From JACXTP01 sp963789555 (GTDB lineage Archaea > Thermoplasmatota > Thermoplasmata > Methanomassiliicoccales > UBA472), in NCBI GenBank assembly GCA_963789555.1, contig CAWBKY010000006.1:62001-126000 (forward strand): 64,000 nucleotides of DNA. Reading direction: 5' to 3'. Numbering within the stretch: position 1 is the first letter of the stretch; the number at the start of each line of letters is the position of its first letter. The notes below the pieces were generated by a model. It did not search any database, was not told the origin of the DNA, and saw only the letters and a program-made list of their open reading frames with translations. Both the position numbers and the translations under genes were made by a program. Of this stretch, positions 40,856-50,858 are shown piece by piece.

Positions 40856-42838
40856 TCACTTCTTGCGCAGCTTCTTGTGGTCCGCCACCAGCTTGTCGAC
40901 CACGCTCGGGTCGGCGAGGGTGGTTACGTCCCCCAGCTCCTCCTCTTGGTCGGAGGCGATCTTCCTCAGGATGCGCCTCATGATCTTGCCGCTGCGGGTC
41001 TTCGGGAGTCCGGGCGCGAACTGGATGACGTCGGGCACGGCGATCGGTCCGACCATGCGCCGGACGTGCATCACCAGCTCCTTCTTCAGCTCGTCGCTGT
41101 CCTCGATGCCCGTCTTCAGGGTGACGTAGGCGTAGATGGCCTCGCCCTTGATCTCATGCGGCATCGGGCACCACCGCGGCCTCGGCCACCTTGGGGTGCG
41201 AGACGAGCGCGGACTCGACCTCGGCGGCGCCGATGCGGTGTCCGGACACCTTGATGACATCGTCCACCCGGCCCATGATCCAGACGTAGCCGTCATGGTC
41301 CATGCGCGCCGAGTCGCCGGTGAAGTACAGGCCGCGCCAGCGGGACCAGTAGGTCTCGATGAAGCGCTCGTGCTGACCGTAGACGGTCCTCATGATGCCG
41401 GGCCAGGGCTTCTTGATGACCAGATAGCCTCCCTCGTTGGGACCGGCGGGCGTGCCGTCCTCCTTCATGACCGCCGGCTCGATGCCGAAGAACGGCAAGC
41501 GTGGCGGAACCGGGCTTGGTGGTGGTGGCGCCAGGCAGGGGCGTGATCAGGATGCCACCGGTCTCGGTCTGCCACCAGGTGTCCACGATGGGGCAGTGGC
41601 CATGGCCGATGTTGGTGTGGTACCAGATCCAGGCCTCGGGGTTGATGGGCTCGCCGACGGTGCCGAGCAGCCGGAGCGAGGACAGGTCGTGCATGTTGGG
41701 CCACTTCTCGCCCTTCCCTCATCAACGAGCGGATGGCGGTGGGCGCGGTGTAGAAGATGTTGACCTTGAACTTCTCCACCATCTTCCAGAACCGGTCCAT
41801 CTGCGGGTAGGTGGGTATGCCCTCGAAGACGATCTGGGTGGCCCCATTGGACAGAGGTCCGTAGGTGATGTAGCTGTGCCCGGTGATCCAGCCGCAGTCG
41901 GCGGTGCACCAGTAGACGTCCTCGTCGCGCGAGGTCGAAGATGTACTTGGTGGTCAATGGTGGTGAAGACCATGTAACCGCCGGTGGTGTGCAGCACGCC
42001 CTTGGGCTTGCCGGTCGAGCCGGAGGTGTAGAGGATGAACAACGGGTCCTCGGCGTCCATCCAGACCGGGTCGCACTGGGGCGAGGCCTTGGCCATCTCC
42101 TCATGGTACCAGAAGTCGCGGCCCTCCTCCATGACGCACTCGTTGCCGGCACGCTTGACCACGATGACGCTCTTGATGGTGGTGCCGCGCTCCAAGGCGA
42201 CGTCCGCGTTCTGCTTCAGCGTGACCAGCTTGCCGCCGCGGTGGTTGCCGTCGGCGGTGATGAGCACCTTGCAGTCGCTGTCGTTGATCCGGTCCCGGAG
42301 CGACTCGGAGGAGAATCCCCCGAACACCACGCTGTGCACCGCCCCGATGCGGGCGCAGGCGAGCATGGCGAAGACCAGCTCAGGGATCATGGGCATGTAG
42401 ATGGAGACGCGGTCGCCCTTCTGCACGCCCTTGGACTTGAGCACGTTGGCGAACTTGCTGACCTCATGGAGGAGCTGTTGATAGGTGAAGGTGCGGACCT
42501 CGTCCTCGCCCTCCCCCTGCCAGATGATGGCCGCCTTGTTCTTCCTGGGGTCCCAGGGCATGGCGGTCCACGCAGTTGTAGCAGGCGTTGAGCTTGCCGC
42601 CCTCGTACCACTTTATCTTGGCCTCGTCCACGTCCCAGCTGAACGACTTGTGCCAGTGGGCGAACCAGTGCAGCACCTCGGCGTTCTTCTCCCAGAATGC
42701 GACCGGGTCCTTGATGGACTCATCGTACAATCGCTTGTACTGTTCCATGCTCTTGATGTGGGCGCGCTCGCTGAACTCCTTGGGAGGCTCGAACCTGCGG
42801 TCCTCCTCCATAACCGACTCAATCGTCTTTTCGCTCAT
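40856..42838 (-). CDS. acsA: Acetyl-CoA synthetase (AMP-forming)
   Basis: About 660 residues with breaks near 42560, 41945, 41720, 41495 and 41160. The N-terminus MSEKTIESVMEEDRRF leads to the ACAS_N region (FSWDVDEAKIKWYEGGKLNACYN), then VSIYMPMIPELVFAMLACARIGA, the ATP-binding LFILYTSGSTGKPKGVLHT, and ADCGWITGHSYI on the corrected frame. The C-terminal lid ends LPKTRSGKIMRRILRKIA with the regulatory Lys acetylated in the family. It makes acetyl-CoA from acetate, CoA and ATP. A TATA box (CTTATAAATA, minus, about 42918-42927) lies about 80 bases upstream. It is a plausible entry for acetate assimilation alongside cooS. Confidence 0.92.
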
Positions 42839-43146
42839 CTGTGGTATTCCTCCTCAACCCCTGGTCCATGCTGAATTGGTTTTGATATGATGTCTGAGCA
42901 GCATGCATATTGGGTATTATTTATAAGAGTTTCGAAAAGCGCATCACAATAGCCATAATAATTAAACTTTTCGCAGATATATGACGATAATTGTCGATAT
43001 ATTTCGAAATCTGTATGGAAAATCCGAAAAATATGAATGAGAACGTTCCTCTCCCCCCTTTTTGTTGCGAATGGGGGCGGTTGCGCTACGAAATCTGTCG
43101 ATGAGGATGAACGTCAATATCCTAAAGTCAGAGGATGCTGGTCGCT

Positions 43147-43633
43147 TCAGATGCGGGTGAGCAGCTCCTTCTTCTTCTGGTCGTACTCCTCGGCGGTGAT
43201 GAGGCCCTTGTCCTTCAGCTCGCCGAGCTTGGCGATCTCCGAATACACGTCGGACTGTACTGGACGGGCAGCTGCCATCGCGCATCCTTTCGATCTCCAT
43301 CTTCACGATGGAGATCATGCGCCGGACGTTGCCGCGTCTGGTGGCGAACATCTCGTAGATCTTGCCCCTGATGGTGAACTCGAAGGGGTGGCCGGTGTAA
43401 CCCCCGCCCTCCTCCACCTTGTGCAGTTCGGAGTAGGGGAAGGAGATGACCTCGTCCTTTTTCTCACGCCCTTGGAAGATCAGGCGCCGGTCGGTGGCCG
43501 CCAGCATGCCCTCGCGTTCCGGCTCGTTCCCGGGGACGGTGTTCTTCAGGCGCCCGGAGAGCGAGTCCAAGATCTTCTCTTCCTTGCCTAGGTGCGGCAG
43601 CAGCGCGGAATAGTCCACCTTCAAGAGCCCCAT
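43147..43633 (-). CDS. PH-domain (YdbT/bPH2-like) protein with SHOCT tail
   Basis: About 163 residues with a break near 43275. Residues 10-110 form a bacterial PH-like fold (LAATDRRLIFQGREKKDEVISFPYSELHKV…FEFTIRGKIYEMFATRR). The last 30 residues are a SHOCT domain, a small helical hairpin: IAKLGELKDKGLITAEEYDQKKKELL. SHOCT modules are oligomerisation or adaptor tags that occur on many proteins. There are no transmembrane segments. The role is unknown. Confidence 0.7.
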
Positions 43634-43697
43634 GGTTTCCTAGAGGTTACCAGCCTGGGCGCTTTTAATGGTTGCCTCCAGCGTCGCCAAGGGGAGA

Positions 43698-44550
43698 TCA
43701 AGCTCGGTCCTTGATGAACATCCCTTGCTTGATCTCCTCGAACGCCTGCTCCAGCTCCTCCTCGGTGTTCATGACGATGGGCCCGCCCCAGGCCACCGGT
43801 TCCCTCAACGGTTCACCTGAGACCAGCAGGAAACGGACCCCGTTCTGCCTGCTCTTGACCATGACCGAGTCACCCTCACCGAACATCACCAGATGCTCAG
43901 GTCCGAACTGTTCGCTGCTGTTGTCGAAGGAGCCCTTGCCTTGGAAGACATAGGCGAAGGCGGAATGGCCCTCAGGCACGTCCAGCTCCCACTGCCGCTC
44001 CGGTGCGAGCTCCACGTCGAGGTAGCGCACCTTTACGACCAGGTCCTTGACCGGTCCGAGGGCGCCTTCGACCTTCCCGGCGACCACCTTCACCTCCACC
44101 CCGATCCGTGGCTCGATGACCGGGATCTCCTCCCTCTTGACCTCTCGGTAGCGGGGCGGCATCATCTTGTGCGCCCGGGGCAGGTTCACCCAGAGCTGGA
44201 AGCCCTGCATCATTCCCTCGGTCCGCCTGGGCATCTCCTCATGCATGATCCCGCTCCCGGCGGTCATCCACTGCACGTCGCCCGAGTCCGATCACGCCCT
44301 GGTTGCCGATGTTGTCCCGGTGCTCCACCTCGCCTTTGATCATGTAGGTGACGGTCTCGATGCCCCGATGCGGATGCAGGGGGAACCCGGCCATGTAGTC
44401 CTTGGGGTCCTCGGAGTGGAAGTCGTCCAACATGAGAAAGGGGTCCAACCTCTCCACGTCCCGGAACCCGAAGGCGCGCTGGACCTTCACCCCGGCCCCT
44501 TCCAGGAGGGGCTTGCTGCGGTTGACCTTGACCACCGGACGGAGGCTCAT
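43698..44550 (-). CDS. Pirin-family protein
   Basis: About 284 residues with one break near 44285. The N-terminal cupin contains the metal-binding PLHPHRGIETVTYMIKGEVEH (three His and one Glu), then GDVQWMTAGSGIMHEEMP, which completes the pirin pattern. The C-terminal cupin is the usual pirin-C domain (FAYVFQGKGSFDN, VRFLLVSGEPLREPVAWGGP, IVMNTEEELEQAFEE). Pirins are iron enzymes, some acting as quercetin dioxygenases, others as redox sensors. The substrate here is unknown. Confidence 0.88.
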
Positions 44551-44572
44551 GCCCTGAACTAGCGAGGCGGGG

Positions 44573-45052
44573 TTATTTATTGCTGATGCCGGGCCCGTAG
44601 ACCAGGCGGAACCTTTCGCACACCAGCATCATGTCCTCATCGAATTCCAGGCCGATCCTGGCCAAGGACCGGGAGAAGAAGAACCGGTGCACCTCCCTCC
44701 AATGTTCCAGGGACCGGTCCCCCTCCCCCTCCTCCCAGGCGAAGTCCGCGTCGACCTCGTTGAATCTTCGGAGCCGCACCTCGGCGATCTCAATGATGCA
44801 CAGGGGCTTCCCGATCCCGCTCAGCACCATGGTCAGGTCGCCCACCTGGGGCAATGCATCGCCATCCGCCTCCCACTCCGCCAGCGCCGAGCAGGTGGCG
44901 GTCTTGGTCCCCTTGGCGATCAAACCACCGAGCTCGTCCGCCATGGCCGGCCCCTCTCCCCATCTCTCCTCGGTGCGCTTCCTCATCGGGTAGGGGGAGC
45001 CCTCAGGCAGCGATGAAAAGAATGCGGTCCAATAGGCCTCGATAGGTGTCAT
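44573..45052 (-). CDS. ASCH-domain protein
   Basis: Intact, 159 residues. It carries the ASCH fold pattern: LGGLIAKGTKTATCSALAEWEADG (the GxKxxT strand-turn that names the family), LPQVGDLTMVLSGIGKPLCIIEIAEV, and FAWEEGEGDRSLEHWREVHRFFF with an aromatic-rich C-terminus. ASCH proteins are related to PUA and are thought to bind RNA, and some hydrolyse N4-acetylcytidine. The function here is not known. Confidence 0.85.
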   Translation of the reverse strand: MTPIEAYWTAFFSSLPEGSPYPMRKRTEERWGEGPAMADELGGLIAKGTKTATCSALAEWEADGDALPQVGDLTMVLSGIGKPLCIIEIAEVRLRRFNEVDADFAWEEGEGDRSLEHWREVHRFFFSRSLARIGLEFDEDMMLVCERFRLVYGPGISNK

Positions 45053-45202
45053 CGTCGCCTCTCATCCCCATGGGAACCCATTCAGGATATTTCAAGATGG
45101 AGTTCCATCGGAAGATGATCATGAAAATCGATCATCGCAAAAGACCATCGAGAACATCGACAACATATTCTATCAATGGGGCCATTCCGCACTGGTGGGT
45201 GA

Positions 45203-46095
45203 ATGAGGAAGCTCCTGGTCGTTGCGGTCGTTCTCATGCTGTCGTTCTCGGCCATCGTCGGTGTCCTCCTCCTCTACCAACTGGCCTGGGCCGGAGGATG
45301 GGAAGGAGGGTGAGGACCCCATCACGGTGGACCCACAGCCTGCTGTCGGTCCACTTCATCGACGTGGGCCAAGGCGACGCCACCTTGATCATGGCCCCCA
45401 GCGGCGCCCGCATCCTCATCGATGCCGGGCCGCTCGATTCCGAGGAGGTGCTGCTGTCATACCTGGCAGCCTACAACGTCACCCACCTGGACGCCTTGGT
45501 GGTCAGCCACTCCGACTCCGACCATTGCGGCTCGGCCGACGATGTGCTGCGCGCCATGGACGTCGACCTGGTGGTCCATTCAGGTTTCTATAAGGACACA
45601 CCCGCCTACGCCGATTTCCTGGAGGCGGTGCAGGAGGAGGGATGCCCGGTGCTCACCCGGGATACGCTGGATGAGGGTCAATACCTGGACCTGGCGGACG
45701 ACCTCACCGTCCAGGTGCTGAGCGCCTACCGCGAGGCGCATGACTCCAACAGCGCCAGCATAGTGCTCAAGGTCACCTACGGGAGCGAGGACCTCCTTTT
45801 CATGGGGGACGCCCCCTCCGGGGTGGAGGACTGGACCATGCGCAATTACGACATCGATGCCGAGGTCCTCAAGGTGGCCCACCATGGGTCCTATTCGTCC
45901 ACCTCCCAGGAGTTCCTGGCCGAGGTCACCCCTCGATATGCCGTCATCTTCTGCGCCGCTGGCAACGATTACGGATATCCTCATGACGAGGTCATTGAAA
46001 GGCTCGGGTCCGTCGGGGCCGAAGTTTGCCGAACCGACCTTTCTGGGACCATCGTGCTGCAGACAAACGGCACTGCGATGGAGAGGCTCATCTGA
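45203..46095 (+). CDS. ComEC-type metallo-beta-lactamase-fold hydrolase, secreted
   Basis: About 297 residues. It starts with a signal peptide or anchor (MRKLLVVAVVLMLSFSAIVG), and the frame breaks near 45285-45340 lie in a short linker. The MBL core has HFIDVGQGDATLIMAPSGARILIDAG, LVVSHSDSDHCGSADDV (normally HxHxDH, here SHSDSDHCG), LLFMGDAP and VLKVAHHGSYSSTS, as in the ComEC/Rec2 C-terminal hydrolase. This suggests a secreted nuclease or phosphodiesterase acting outside the membrane. The domain stands alone, without the ComEC channel. Confidence 0.82.
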
Positions 46096-46168
46096 CCGCC
46101 TCGGACCTTACCAAGGCTCGGGCCAACACACCGTCTATCGAGGGCGCTTGGCCATCGGTATTGTAAGG

Positions 46169-46549
46169 TCATTCCCTGTCCAATCTGCGCAAACCGATGA
46201 GCGGGATCCGCCCGGCCGGGGTGAGCGAGTATATCCTCCAGTTCCTGCTCTGCCTCCAGGTGACCAGCTCCGCCTCCTCCAGGAGCTTGAGGTGGTAGGA
46301 GAGCTTGGAATTGTGAGGCCGGCGACCTCGCGGAGGATGCAGGGACAAAGGTCGCAATATTGCAGCGATTCCAGCAAGGAAAGGCGCATGGGGTCGGAAA
46401 GGGCCGCGTGCTGGGCCGCCACCGTTGATGCGCGACCCCTCGGACGAAAGAGCGCTTCTGAGACCCTCCAGGCCGCCACAGGCGCGCAAGGCCTACGCCA
46501 CATCATCGGGCAGGTTCATCTCGCCCTCGCCGCAGCACTTCTTGCGCAT
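46169..46549 (-). CDS. arsR: ArsR-family transcriptional regulator
   Basis: About 127 residues with breaks near 46495, 46430 and 46320. It is a winged-helix DNA-binding protein (LSDPMRLSLLESLQ, HSKLSYHLKLLEEAELVTWRQSRNWRIYSLT). The Cys cluster YCDLCPC sits at the start of the recognition region, a typical arsenite sensing site of ArsR proteins. Start ATG at 46549 gives MRKKCCGEGEM; ATG at 46517 is an alternative. It is the last gene of the minus-strand set behind arsM and arsC and probably represses the divergent arsM/acr3 promoters. The likely operators are at 47838 and 47990. Confidence 0.82.
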
Positions 46550-46580
46550 GGACCGATATCCCCCTATGGTCCTTTAACAT

Positions 46581-47001
46581 TTACCAGTTGGGAAGCTCCA
46601 GGTCGATCTTGGCGATTATCTCGTCCCGGATGTAGCGAAAGGTCCCCAGGACATGCTCCTCAGTGCCGCTCGCGGCGGAGGGGTCGGGGAAGTCCATGTG
46701 CATGATCGAGTCCCCCGGGAAGAAGGGGCAATTATCGGCGGCATCGCTGCACACCGTCACGACATAATCGAAATGCTGGCCTCGGAACTCGTTCATCGAT
46801 TTGGACCGATGGGAGGAGATGTCGATGCCTATCTCCGCCATCGCCCTCACGGCAGAACGGGTTCAGCTTTCCCGGTCTCACACCAGCGCTATGCGCCTCC
46901 CATTGCTCGGAGTATCTGGAGTTGACATAACCCTCCGCCATCTGGGAACGGGCGGCGTTATGGGTGCAGAGGAACAACACCCTTCTCCTTCCGTCATGCA
47001 T
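46581..47001 (-). CDS. arsC: Arsenate reductase (LMW-phosphatase type)
   Basis: About 140 residues with one break near 46860. The catalytic loop is LFLCTHNAARSQMAEG (C-x5-R), followed by AEIGIDISSHRSKSM and the TVCSDAADNCPFFPG segment, whose Cys residues correspond to the redox pair of thioredoxin-coupled ArsC, and HMDFPDPSAASG. It reduces arsenate to arsenite with thiol electrons. Its ATG overlaps the arsM stop (TGATG), so the two are cotranslated. Confidence 0.88.
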
Positions 47002-47821
47002 CACCTCGGCTTGAGCGCAACGATCCTGTCGTTGGCGATACATTTGTATGCCTGATATAAGACCTCGACGTCCGGGACCGCTCGCCCGTGCCCGTTTCTC
47101 CTCCGCCATGCTCTGCGCGAACTCCATCGCCTCCTCATCCGAGTAGAGTCGCCTTTCCTCCACTTCGACATGGGTGAAACCAGCCTCTTGGAGCAAAGCG
47201 AGGTAGCTCTTCCTCCAGCATGGCGCCGGCCACGCAGCCTCCCCACAGCTCTGGATCGTTCCTTGAGCCTTCCGGCAGCTCCTCTGACCAACACCCGGTC
47301 CGATATGGCCAGTCGCCCCCCGGGCTTGAGCACGCGGAACGCCTCCCGGAAAACACGAGGTTTTGTTCGGGGCCAGGTTGATGACGCAATTGCTGATGAT
47401 CACGTCAGCGGTGCATCGGGCAGGGGCATGTGCTCGATCTCCCCCAGGCGGAACTCGACATTGTCAGCCCCATCCTCTTGGCCGATGCTCTGGCCTTCCA
47501 CACCATCTCCGGGGTGGCATCGATGCCGAAGGCCCTTCCCTCCGGACCGACCTTCTTGCTCGCCAGGAAAACATCCATGCCCGCGCCGCTGCCCAGGTCC
47601 ACCACCACCTGTCCCGGTTTCAGTCGGGCCAGGGCCACCGGGTTGCCGCAGGCGCAGTTGGAGGAAAGGACATCCTCAGGGATGTCGCTCAGGTCCTCCT
47701 CCGAATAGACCTTGATCATCTCCGATTGTTTTGGACCATCGCAGCAGGAGCGGGACTCGGTCGCCAGTCTTCCATAGGTATCCTTGACGGCCTTTCTCAT
47801 GTCCTCATTGTCCTTATTCAT
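47001..47821 (-). CDS. arsM: Arsenite S-adenosylmethionine methyltransferase
   Basis: About 273 residues with breaks near 47410, 47350, 47250 and 47090. It starts MNKDNEDMRKAVKDTYGR and carries SRSCC with the paired Cys, the SAM-binding VVDLGSGAGMDVFLAS, VISNCVINLAPNK and LAISDRVLV. The Cys pattern (CC near residue 26, a second NCACGN and a third NCVIN) matches ArsM enzymes that bind As(III). It methylates arsenite to volatile or less retained forms. Its promoter overlaps a palindrome at 47838. Confidence 0.88.
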
Positions 47822-47837
47822 TTTTAAGCACCATTAG

Positions 47838-47855
47838 TTTCAATTAAATTTGAAA
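47838..47855. promoter_or_regulatory. ArsR operator at the arsM promoter
   Basis: Perfect inverted repeat TTTCAA-N6-TTGAAA, 17 bases before the arsM start (47821). A TATA-like TTAATAATATAG (minus, about 47866-47877) places the transcript start at or near the repeat. The same 6-6-6 palindrome recurs at 47990-48007, facing acr3. ArsR is the obvious candidate, and the site geometry fits. Confidence 0.72.
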
Positions 47856-47989
47856 TGATTCTATCCTATATTATTAACCTTTGTTTGAGTGCGAAATTAA
47901 ATAATAAAAATAATGCTGGAATACAAAAAAGAAGAGATAAATTACTTTCTCATGCACAATAGTTAAATATTGTTTAAAGCTCTAAGGTA

Positions 47990-48007
47990 TTTCAAAACTA
48001 ATTGAAA
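47990..48007. promoter_or_regulatory. ArsR operator at the acr3 promoter
   Basis: Second copy of TTTCAA-N6-TTGAAA, here with outer A/T bases that also pair. It starts about 20 bases past a TATA-like TTAAATAT (47963-47970) and ends 15 bases before the acr3 ATG at 48023. The overlap with the predicted transcript start suits direct repression. Confidence 0.75.
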
Positions 48008-48022
48008 TATAGGGGATCTCAA

Positions 48023-49120
48023 ATGAGCGAAGCTGTCCACGTGTCCCAGAAGTTATCCTTCCTGACCCGGTATCTCACCATCTGGATATTCGCCGCCATG
48101 TTCCTCGGCGTGGCCTTGGGCGTCCTCATCCCTGGCCTGGCGGACTATCTAGATTCGCTCAGCGTCGGTACCACCTCCATACCGTTGGCCATCGGCCTCA
48201 TTCTGATGATGTACCCGCCCCTGGCCAGGGTCAAGTACGAGGAGCTTCACAAACTGCGGGAGCGCCCGGAGACCAAGCAGATGGTGCTCGTCTCCCTCTT
48301 CCTGAACTATCTGGTCGGCCCCATACTCATGTTCTTCCTGGCCTGGATATTCCTGCCCGACCAGCCGGAATACCGCATCGGGGTCATCCTCACCGGACTG
48401 GCGCGCTGCATCGCCATGGTCATCGTGTGGAACCAGCTTGCCGAGGGAGATAACGATTACGCGGCGATACTGGTGGCCTTCAACTCCATCTTCCAGATCC
48501 TGACCTACTCGTTCTATGCCTACTTCCTCATCTCCGTGGCCTCGGAATGGATATCGCCCGGTTCCGGCGTGGACGTGGACATATCCATCGCCTCCATCGC
48601 CATCAGCGTCGCCATCTACCTGGGCATACCTTTCCTGGCCGGCATCTTAACCCGCTATACCCTAAGACCCAGGAAGGGGGCGGACTGGTACGACAACAAG
48701 TTCATGCCGGTCATGGGCAAGATATCGCTGCTGGCGTTGCTCTTCACCATCGTGGTCATGTTCTCGCTCAAGGGCGAGTACATCGTGGAGCTGCCTGGTG
48801 ACGTGATCCGCATCGCCATCCCCCTGCTGATCTACTTCGTCGTCATGTTCACCTTCTCCTTCTACCTCTCCATGCGGCTGAAGTACCCGTATGGGAACGC
48901 CACCGCCCAGTCGTTCACTGCGGCGAGCAACAACTTCGAGCTGGCCATCGCGGTTGCGATAGGCGTGTTCGGCATCGGCTCCGGCGTGGCCTTCGCCGCG
49001 GTGATCGGTCCGCTGGTGGAGGTGCCGGTGATGATAGGGCTGGTGAACCTGGCCTTCTGGTTCCGCGCCCGGTACTATGGTCCAGATGGACGGTTGAAGA
49101 GCGCCACGAGCGGGGGATAG
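48023..49120 (+). CDS. acr3: Arsenite efflux pump ACR3
   Basis: Intact, about 365 residues and ten hydrophobic segments. It has the Acr3 start QKLSFLTRYLTIWIFAAMFLGVALG, FLNYLVGPILMFFLAWIF, the conserved Cys in LTGLARCIAMVIVWNQLA, YGNATAQSFTAASNNFELAIAVAIGVFG with its catalytic Asn/Glu, and a C-terminal GPLVEVPVMIGLVN. It exports arsenite by proton antiport. I use ATG at 48023; a TTG at 48002 lies inside the operator and is unlikely. The gene is divergent from arsM. Confidence 0.94.
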   Translation: MSEAVHVSQKLSFLTRYLTIWIFAAMFLGVALGVLIPGLADYLDSLSVGTTSIPLAIGLILMMYPPLARVKYEELHKLRERPETKQMVLVSLFLNYLVGPILMFFLAWIFLPDQPEYRIGVILTGLARCIAMVIVWNQLAEGDNDYAAILVAFNSIFQILTYSFYAYFLISVASEWISPGSGVDVDISIASIAISVAIYLGIPFLAGILTRYTLRPRKGADWYDNKFMPVMGKISLLALLFTIVVMFSLKGEYIVELPGDVIRIAIPLLIYFVVMFTFSFYLSMRLKYPYGNATAQSFTAASNNFELAIAVAIGVFGIGSGVAFAAVIGPLVEVPVMIGLVNLAFWFRARYYGPDGRLKSATSGG

Positions 49121-49123
49121 TCC

Positions 49124-49337
49124 ATGGACCCACTGACCAAGGAGCTGGTGGCCATCGCCGCCTCGGTGGCGGCCCGGTGCCAACCCTGTTTCGACCACCA
49201 TCTCAAGAAGGCGAGAGAGCTGGGCGGACCGGACGCCGACATCAAGGAGGCCATCATCATTGGCCGATAGGATCGGACAGGTCGGAGGCCAGCGCATGAT
49301 GGATTTCATAGAGGTTAGGACTAAGGAGGAAAGATGA
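49124..49337 (+). CDS. Small carboxymuconolactone decarboxylase/AhpD-like protein
   Basis: About 70 residues with one break near 49265. It starts MDPLTKELVAIAASVAARCQPC, the CxxC redox pair of CMD/AhpD-like proteins, continues FDHHLKKARELGGPDADIKEAI and, after the break, ADRIGQVGGQRMMDF. It is likely a thiol-disulfide protein. It lies three bases past acr3 and its stop overlaps the next start (ATGA), so the three genes form one transcript with the efflux pump. A role in arsenic or oxidative stress is inferred from this context only. Confidence 0.75.
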
Positions 49338-49666
49338 CATCGAAGGTCCGCGTAAATATGCGCCTGTGCGACAAGGTGAGCACGATAATGGCGACAACCA
49401 ACCCGGATGGAACGTTCGACATCGAGGTGCAGACCACGTGCGATAACGTCCGCGAGTTCTCCAGGGGACTGGAATCGCTCACCATCACCGATCTCACCGA
49501 CAAGGTGAACGGTAAGGTCTTCGACAGGATGAGGCAATGTAAGATGAGCGCCAACTGCCTGGTGCCGGCCGGTCTGATCAGCGCCGGATGGGTGGAGGCA
49601 GGCATGATAGCCGCCTCGAACGCCAAGAAGAACAAGTGCAACGAGGTCGAGTTCGTTTTCGATTGA
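49334..49666 (+). CDS. DUF6951 family protein
   Basis: Intact, 110 residues. It begins MTSKVRVNMRLCDKVSTIMA, with conserved Cys positions in TTCDNVREFSRGL and KMSANCLVPAGLISAGWVEAG, the CPVP-like block of the DUF6951 family (here NCLVP). A frameshifted paralogue lies at 709-1112. It is cotranscribed with acr3 and the CMD protein, which is an unusual place for this family. The function is unknown. Confidence 0.7.
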   Translation: MTSKVRVNMRLCDKVSTIMATTNPDGTFDIEVQTTCDNVREFSRGLESLTITDLTDKVNGKVFDRMRQCKMSANCLVPAGLISAGWVEAGMIAASNAKKNKCNEVEFVFD

Positions 49667-49712
49667 AAGAACAAAAAAAGGAAAAGGTTTGGAGGGGGGG
49701 TATTAGGTCAGC

Positions 49713-50198
49713 TCAGGCCTTTCCACCACAGACTTGGGACATGGTGCCGGCCTGGTACTGGGTTTGGGCCATGGATTGCTCCTGGCTCTGCACCTGGGCG
49801 CACATCATCTGTCCCGAGCACTCGCCATCCTGCAGCTGCAGGCGCTCCCTCACCTGGTCGCAGGCTGGCTCGCAGATTCCATCAGTGCCATCGCAGGTCC
49901 CATCATTGGCCCTGATCCGGTCCTGCTCCATGAGCATCGTCCGGTCCTCGGGGCACGATCCGCAGGTCCCATCCTGGGCTTTGGTGCGGTCCTGCTGCCT
50001 CAGCATGTCCTGGTCCCCGGTGCATTGTTCGCAGGTGCCGTCCTTGACCTGGTCCATGGTACAGTCTCCATTCGCGCCGCTCGTCCCATTTTCGGACGCT
50101 CCTTCGTTGGTCGCTAGGGACATCGGCACGAGGAGGATCGCTCCTATGAGCACCGCGCCCACGACCATTAACGCTGTTAATACCTTCATTTTCTTCAT
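49713..50198 (-). CDS. Secreted Cys-rich repeat protein
   Basis: About 161 residues, intact. An N-terminal signal (MKKMKVLTALMVVGAVLIGA) is followed by a Thr/Gly/Asn linker. Then come two or three near repeats of 23 residues starting with DGTC: DGTCEQCTGDQDMLRQQDR, then DGTCGSCPEDRTMLMEQDR, then a partial DGTCDGTDGICEPAC. Eleven Cys in the mature part suggest disulfide pairs or metal sites. The Gln/Met-rich C-terminus is low complexity. I know no named family. The repeat and Cys content point to an extracytoplasmic binding or structural protein. Confidence 0.6.
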   Translation of the reverse strand: MKKMKVLTALMVVGAVLIGAILLVPMSLATNEGASENGTSGANGDCTMDQVKDGTCEQCTGDQDMLRQQDRTKAQDGTCGSCPEDRTMLMEQDRIRANDGTCDGTDGICEPACDQVRERLQLQDGECSGQMMCAQVQSQEQSMAQTQYQAGTMSQVCGGKA

Positions 50199-50315
50199 CT
50201 CCGCTCCCGACCCGGGGCCGGGAACGGTCCATCTCATTTCTGTGAAAACGTTTATCAAACCTTCCATGAAAACAATGAAAAGTGGCGTGAAAAGTGAAAA
50301 CTGGCTAAGAAAGGT

Positions 50316-50858
50316 CTACTTATCGACAGTGACCTTGATCTTGTTCGTGGAGCCGTGCCTCTCCTTGCTCACGACACCTTTCTCGATGAGCCGATCGATG
50401 ACCCGTGACACCTTCGCATCGGACCATTTGAGCTTGACGATGAGGTCCTTCTGCAAAGCCTCCCCCCCATTGTCGACGACGGCTCGGAACATCGCCCTCT
50501 CGTCGCCGGAGAGCAGCCGAAGCACCAAGTAGTCCTCCTCGGTCGGACCCGGTTGCCCTTCTCAATGGAAGGCACCAGCGGACCTTGCGGTTCCTCCTTC
50601 GTCGGGACGACCTCAACCTCGTTCAAAGGTTGGTATTCCTCCCTCAAGAAGAGGAGCATCAGACCGGCGGCAAGCAGAAAACCACCGATTGCAGCCAAAA
50701 CGACATTTGATGAACGCGTAGGCGACCTGGTCATTGGAGTGCATACCACTGCCACCCAGCTCCTCTGGCATGGCCAGACCGATCACCACCATGATGGCCC
50801 CGATCGCAATCAGGACGATCGCCAAGACACGGACCGCTTTGATCATACCGTTCGTCAT
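50316..50858 (-). CDS. Membrane-tethered winged-helix regulator
   Basis: About 178 residues with breaks near 50705 and 50545. Residues 1-75 have two helices (VLAIVLIAIGAIMVVIGLA; VVLAAIGGFLLAAGLMLLF). After a Glu-rich linker, a winged helix follows (LLSGDERAMFRAVVDNGGEALQKDL, WSDAKVSRVIDRLIEKGVV). This is a MarR-like domain bound to the membrane, a design seen in archaea, where it may read membrane or surface signals. It is divergent from cooS, 270 bases away, so it may regulate it. The target is not known. Confidence 0.65.
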
